Positions 14,142 to 16,883 of a DNA stretch of 16,883 nucleotides are shown piece by piece. Under the pieces are notes generated by a model that had not been told where the DNA came from, did not search any database, and saw nothing but the letters and a program-made list of their open reading frames with translations. Origin of the DNA: Bacillota bacterium (lineage in GTDB: Bacteria; Bacillota_E; RBS10-35; JAJYVN01). A program made the position numbers and the translations under genes. The stretch lies in the NCBI GenBank assembly GCA_021846605.1, contig JAJZWQ010000056.1, positions 1-16,883 of the forward strand. Reading direction: 5' to 3'. Numbering within the stretch: the first letter of the stretch is position 1; each line of letters opens with the position of its first letter.

Positions 14142-15419
14142 GTGCCGGTGGGCCTGACCAGGGAGGAACTGTGCGCCGAGGGTCCGTTGCCCAAGTTCCT
14201 GCGGTACGTCCGGGTACACACGACCTCCGATCCGGCTGGTGCCGACGTGCCCACCACGTCCCAGCAACTGGACCTCAGCCGGATGCTGGCCGCCGAGTGC
14301 CGCGAGATGGGGTTGGAGGATGTCGTGTGCGACGCGCGCGGGATCGTCACGGCGACGATCCCCGCCAGCGGGGGCCATCCGCCAAGTCCGGTGCTCGGCC
14401 TGCTGGCCCACGTGGACACTTCGCCGGCGGTGCCCGGGGACGGGGTGTCGCCGATCGTGCACCGCGCGTATGCGGGCGGCCCGATCCGGCTGCCGGCCGG
14501 CCTGGTGCTGGACCCCGCCGAGCACCCGGCGCTGGCGGAGGTCGCCGGGCACGACCTGGTGACCTCGGACGGCCGCACGCTCTTGGGCGCCGACGACAAG
14601 GCCGGGGTGGCGGAGATCATGGCGGCGGCCGGTTGGTGGCGCGCGCATCCCGAGGCGGCCCACGGCCGGATCCGCATCGCCTTCACGACCGATGAGGAGA
14701 CGGGACGGGGGATCGAGTTCCTGGATCCGGTCGCCTTCGGCGCCGACATCGCGTACACGGTCGACGGCGGAGCACTGGGGGAGATCTCCTGGGAGAACTT
14801 CAACGCGGAGAATGTGCGTGCGGTGATCTCTGGACGCAGTGCGCACACCGGTTCCGCACGGGGACACATGGTCAACGCGGTGTCACTGGCGGCGCAGTTG
14901 GTCGCGGCCATCCCGCCGCAATGGCGGCCGGAGACCACAGCGGGGCCCGAGGGGTTCGTCCACTGCGACAGCATCGCCGGTGACGTCGAACGGGTCGAGT
15001 TGGTGCTGTTGCTCCGGGACTTCGAGGATGCGGGCCTGGTGGGCAAACGCCGCTGGTTGGAGGGGCAGGCCGCGCAACTGCAAGCCGGATACCCGGGCGC
15101 GCAGGTGCGCCTGCAGCGGATCGGTGGGTACCGCAACATGCGCGGTGCGGTCGCCCTCCAACCCCGCACGTACGAACTGGCCATGGAGGCCATGCGCCGC
15201 GCGGGTGTGGTCCCGCGCCCATCCCTCATCCGCGGGGGCACCGACGGCGCGCGACTGTCGGAACGCGGATTGCCCACACCCAATCTCTTCGCCGGCGGCA
15301 TGGACTTCCACAGCCGCACGGAGTGGGTTTCCGTACAGTGGATGGAGCGGGCCGTGGCCACCCTTCTCGCCCTGGCGGCACTCTGGGGCCGGGAGGTGGC
15401 GCCCGGTGGACAGCGGTGA
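14142..15419 (+). CDS. pepT: Peptidase T (tripeptide aminopeptidase, M20B)
   Basis: A 425-residue cytosolic dizinc aminopeptidase that removes N-terminal residues from tripeptides. Metal ligands and catalytic residues are all visible: LLAHVDTSPA (His90, Asp92), LLGADDKAG (Asp151), TTDEETGRG (catalytic Glu185, then Glu186), TVDGG (Asp208) and the final His390 in FHSRTEW. HTGSARGHMVNA (235-246) starts the dimerisation/lid region, and GGTDGARLSERGLPTPNL (366 onward) is the family signature. The GTG at 14142 follows GAGGGG at five bases; a second GTG at 14148 is possible. It overlaps the next gene by 14 bases. No direct link to rhamnose use is evident beyond the shared divergent promoter region. 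Confidence 0.95.
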   Translation: MPVGLTREELCAEGPLPKFLRYVRVHTTSDPAGADVPTTSQQLDLSRMLAAECREMGLEDVVCDARGIVTATIPASGGHPPSPVLGLLAHVDTSPAVPGDGVSPIVHRAYAGGPIRLPAGLVLDPAEHPALAEVAGHDLVTSDGRTLLGADDKAGVAEIMAAAGWWRAHPEAAHGRIRIAFTTDEETGRGIEFLDPVAFGADIAYTVDGGALGEISWENFNAENVRAVISGRSAHTGSARGHMVNAVSLAAQLVAAIPPQWRPETTAGPEGFVHCDSIAGDVERVELVLLLRDFEDAGLVGKRRWLEGQAAQLQAGYPGAQVRLQRIGGYRNMRGAVALQPRTYELAMEAMRRAGVVPRPSLIRGGTDGARLSERGLPTPNLFAGGMDFHSRTEWVSVQWMERAVATLLALAALWGREVAPGGQR

Positions 15420-16200
15420 CGCGCCGACGGCGCTCTGGCCGCACCTGCCGGTGGAAGCGGCGTCGATCCGCGCCTACCCGGCGGCCCCCGGCTGTGGCGC
15501 GGCCATGGTGGTCTGTCCAGGGGGTGGGTACGCGGGGCACGCGGAGCACGAGGCGGAGCCCGTGGCGCGGTGGTTGAACCGTCACGGCGTCTCCGCGTTC
15601 GTCCTCCGCTACCGGGTGGCGCCCAACCGGCACCCGGCGCCCCTCCAGGACGTACAGCGCGCCATGCGCTGGGTCCGCGCGGGGGCGCGACGGTGGGCGC
15701 TGGACCCGGAGCGGATCGGCGTGATGGGGTTCTCCGCCGGCGGCCACCTGGCGGCTTCGGCCGGTATCCTTCCTCCGCTCCCGATCCCGAGCCCGTTGGG
15801 CCCGGACCCGCTCGACCCGGTGCCGTGCCGGCCCGCAGTCATGGTGCTCGGCTATCCGGTGATTTCGATGGGGCGGCACGCGCACGCGGGATCCCGCGCC
15901 AACCTCCTCGGCCCCGACCCGTCGTCCTCGCTCCGCACGAGCGTCTCATTGGAGTTGCGCGTGGCGGCGGATACCTCTCCGGCCTTCATCTGGCATACGG
16001 CCGACGACGCCACCGTGCCCGTGCAGAATGCCCTTCTGCTGGCCCAGGCTCTTGGGCGCCGGGGTCGGCCCTTTGCGCTGCACGTCTACCCCCACGGCCC
16101 CCACGGCCTGGGCTTGGCGGGTGGTACCGCGGCGGCGGCCTGGACGGCCGAGTGTCTGTCGTTCCTGGCGGAGGTCGGCTTCCTCCCGGCCCCCGCTTGA
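15406..16200 (+). CDS. Alpha/beta hydrolase, acetyl-xylan-esterase-like
   Basis: A 264-residue alpha/beta hydrolase of the carbohydrate-esterase-like group. CPGGGYAGHAEHE (37-49) gives the oxyanion-hole region, followed by FVLRYRVAP and DVQRAMRWVR. Then comes the nucleophile elbow GFSAGGHLAA with Ser110; the acid is Asp200 or Asp201 in HTADDATVPV, and the base is His233 in HGPHGLGLA. These motifs are typical of enzymes deacetylating xylan or other acetylated sugars. No signal peptide is seen, so it would act on imported oligosaccharides or small esters. The frame runs upstream through pepT, but the GTG at 15406 follows GGGAGG (15391-15396) and matches the family start. The overlap with pepT indicates co-transcription and perhaps translational coupling. 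The substrate is unknown. Confidence 0.85.
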   Translation: MDSGDAPTALWPHLPVEAASIRAYPAAPGCGAAMVVCPGGGYAGHAEHEAEPVARWLNRHGVSAFVLRYRVAPNRHPAPLQDVQRAMRWVRAGARRWALDPERIGVMGFSAGGHLAASAGILPPLPIPSPLGPDPLDPVPCRPAVMVLGYPVISMGRHAHAGSRANLLGPDPSSSLRTSVSLELRVAADTSPAFIWHTADDATVPVQNALLLAQALGRRGRPFALHVYPHGPHGLGLAGGTAAAAWTAECLSFLAEVGFLPAPA

Positions 16201-16217
16201 CCCCGCCCCGCCGATGG

Positions 16218-16248
16218 GAAGGGGGCCGCCACGACGGCGGCCCCCTTC
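16218..16248. terminator. Strong bidirectional terminator hairpin
   Basis: A perfect 13-bp stem: GAAGGGGGCCGCC (16218-16230) pairs with GGCGGCCCCCTTC (16236-16248) around the loop ACGAC. It sits between the hydrolase stop (16200) and the convergent minus-strand gene stop (16263). There is no long U-tract on either side, as is common in GC-rich genomes. Confidence 0.75.
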
Positions 16249-16262
16249 GGCGTGTCCTGACG

Positions 16263-16883
16263 TCATTGCTCGGACATCAGGCCGTTGTCCAGTCCCTCCC
16301 CGACGCCTTCGGCATCGGTGGTCGGCGGGGCCATCTCGGCGGCCGATGCCGGCTCGTCGGCCCCGACGTGGAGTGGGACCTCGGGCGCGGAGTCCTCCGC
16401 CGCGCCTGCCTCATCGATCTCGGCGGCTTCATCCGCCGCGTCGGGGGGAGCCAGCACCCCTTCGGCGACGGGGGACCCGACCGCTTCGGCGGCCACGGCG
16501 GGCTCAGCCGCCTCGGCTTCGTCCTCCGCCTCAGCCGCGGGCACAGCCCCCGCGGCGAGCGGGGCCCCGACCGCTTCGGCGGCGGCCATCGGTTCGACCG
16601 GAGCGTTCTCCTCCGTGACGTCACCGACAGGGACGACCCCCTCGGCCACGGGGACCGCGGTGGGCTCGGCGGCGGCGGCCGACTCGGTTGCGCCGGCGCC
16701 CTGGGCCTGCTCAGCGGGAGCGGCAGCCTCCTCGGCGGCGGCGAGGGCGGCGGTCGGTGCGGCAGCGTTGTCGGATTCGGGGGTACTGGCCGGCTCGTCG
16801 CTTTCCGCCGGAGCTTGTGCGGTCGCGGGGATGTCGCCGGGTTCGGCGGCGGCGGCCGGCTCGATCGCGCCGGCGCCCTGGGC
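16263..16883 (-). CDS. Partial Ala/Glu/Pro-rich acidic repeat protein, Lys/Arg-free
   Basis: I do not recognise this protein. The minus-strand frame is open from the window edge to the TGA at 16263-16265, giving 206 residues with the N-terminus missing. It is dominated by Ala, Glu, Pro, Val and Asp and contains no Lys, Arg, Cys, Phe, Trp or Tyr, so it should be strongly acidic and disordered. Internal repeats occur: AQGAGAIEPAAAAEP and AQGAGATESAAAAEP lie 59 residues apart, and AAEAVGAP and AAEAVGSP 30 residues apart. It could be the low-complexity tail of a larger secreted, surface or partitioning protein. Reality is supported by the uninterrupted frame and the terminator hairpin 15 bases past its stop. 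No function is proposed. Confidence 0.55.
   Translation of the reverse strand, partial: AQGAGAIEPAAAAEPGDIPATAQAPAESDEPASTPESDNAAAPTAALAAAEEAAAPAEQAQGAGATESAAAAEPTAVPVAEGVVPVGDVTEENAPVEPMAAAEAVGAPLAAGAVPAAEAEDEAEAAEPAVAAEAVGSPVAEGVLAPPDAADEAAEIDEAGAAEDSAPEVPLHVGADEPASAAEMAPPTTDAEGVGEGLDNGLMSEQ
16476..16583. repeat. In-frame 90-base tandem-type repeat in the acidic gene
   Basis: The 18-base word cccgaccgcttcggcggc occurs at 16476-16493 and 16566-16583, exactly 90 bases (30 codons) apart and in frame. The flanking residues are similar but diverged, so this looks like an old internal duplication of the coding sequence. Confidence 0.6.
16690..16883. repeat. In-frame 177-base spaced repeat in the acidic gene
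   Basis: The 17-base word gcgccggcgccctgggc occurs at 16690-16706 and 16867-16883, exactly 177 bases (59 codons) apart. Both copies are preceded by a ggcggcggcggcc run and encode the same AQGAGA segment. The repeat reaches the window edge, so more copies may lie beyond. Confidence 0.6.

Noticed and set aside
13976..15361. Upstream extension of the regulator frame (730 residues in total)
   Set aside because: Runs antisense through pepT; the regulator starts at the GTG at 13975 with its own ribosome site.
14839..15405. N-terminal extension of the hydrolase
   Set aside because: Out-of-frame pepT translation; the real start is the GTG at 15406.
16028..16618. 196-residue plus-strand Arg/Pro-rich frame
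   Set aside because: Crosses the hydrolase end, the terminator hairpin and the acidic gene; no ribosome site or domains.
1..16883. CRISPR array, tRNA or rRNA genes
   Set aside because: No regularly spaced identical repeats with unique spacers, no cloverleaf or CCA end, and no rRNA-like sequence were seen.
16263..16883. CGG-rich repeats as a replication origin or iterons
   Set aside because: Repeats are in frame at codon multiples and no AT-rich unwinding region is present, so coding duplication explains them better.

Overview
The window is very GC-rich bacterial DNA with tight gene spacing. GTG starts are frequent, Shine-Dalgarno sites are G-rich, and hairpins without strong U-tracts sit between convergent genes. 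These traits, the style of the rhamnose and lactate genes, a DUF4389 fragment and IS200/IS605-type debris suit a free-living high-GC bacterium such as a Chloroflexota, deep-branching Firmicutes (Symbiobacterium/Limnochordia-like) or Actinobacteriota member. The sequence alone does not settle which.

Layout. 1-684 is a gene-poor, decayed zone: an orphan IS605-type right-end hairpin (148-179), several other hairpins, and a frameshifted minus-strand DUF4389 remnant (about 279-579). A plus-strand S51 (cyanophycinase/peptidase E-like) gene follows (685-1440). It converges on a minus-strand block that fills 1502-13975. In transcription order the block reads: DeoR-family regulator (13169-13975); a solo tnpB element inserted on the opposite strand (about 11991-13175); FGGY sugar kinase (10501-11982); bifunctional rhamnulose-1-phosphate aldolase/short-chain dehydrogenase (8398-10482); RhaI-type L-rhamnose isomerase (7186-8316); LutA (6452-7189); a LutB-LutC fusion (4563-6455); a ClC-family chloride channel/transporter with CBS and two TrkA-C-like domains (2175-4490); and an SRAP (YedK/HMCES) protein (1502-2152). 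Divergent from the regulator, on the plus strand, are peptidase T (14142-15419) and an overlapping acetyl-xylan-esterase-like hydrolase (15406-16200). A strong hairpin (16218-16248) separates them from a minus-strand, Lys/Arg-free acidic repeat protein that runs off the right edge.

How the genes work together. The core is a complete intracellular route from L-rhamnose to pyruvate plus DHAP. The isomerase makes L-rhamnulose and the kinase makes rhamnulose-1-phosphate. The aldolase domain yields DHAP and L-lactaldehyde, the fused dehydrogenase domain oxidises lactaldehyde to L-lactate, and the Lut iron-sulfur proteins oxidise lactate to pyruvate. The DeoR protein is the likely regulator. No sugar transporter or mutarotase is visible.

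Most notable points. The tnpB element sits exactly at the regulator/kinase junction: its right end overlaps the regulator stop codon, and a nested palindrome at its left end abuts the kinase Shine-Dalgarno. LutB and LutC are fused. The ClC protein has Val at the internal proton-glutamate position. The right-edge protein has no Lys or Arg in its 206 visible residues. I did not find a convincing wholly new system. The window is mainly a variant of a known catabolic operon with an unusual insertion.
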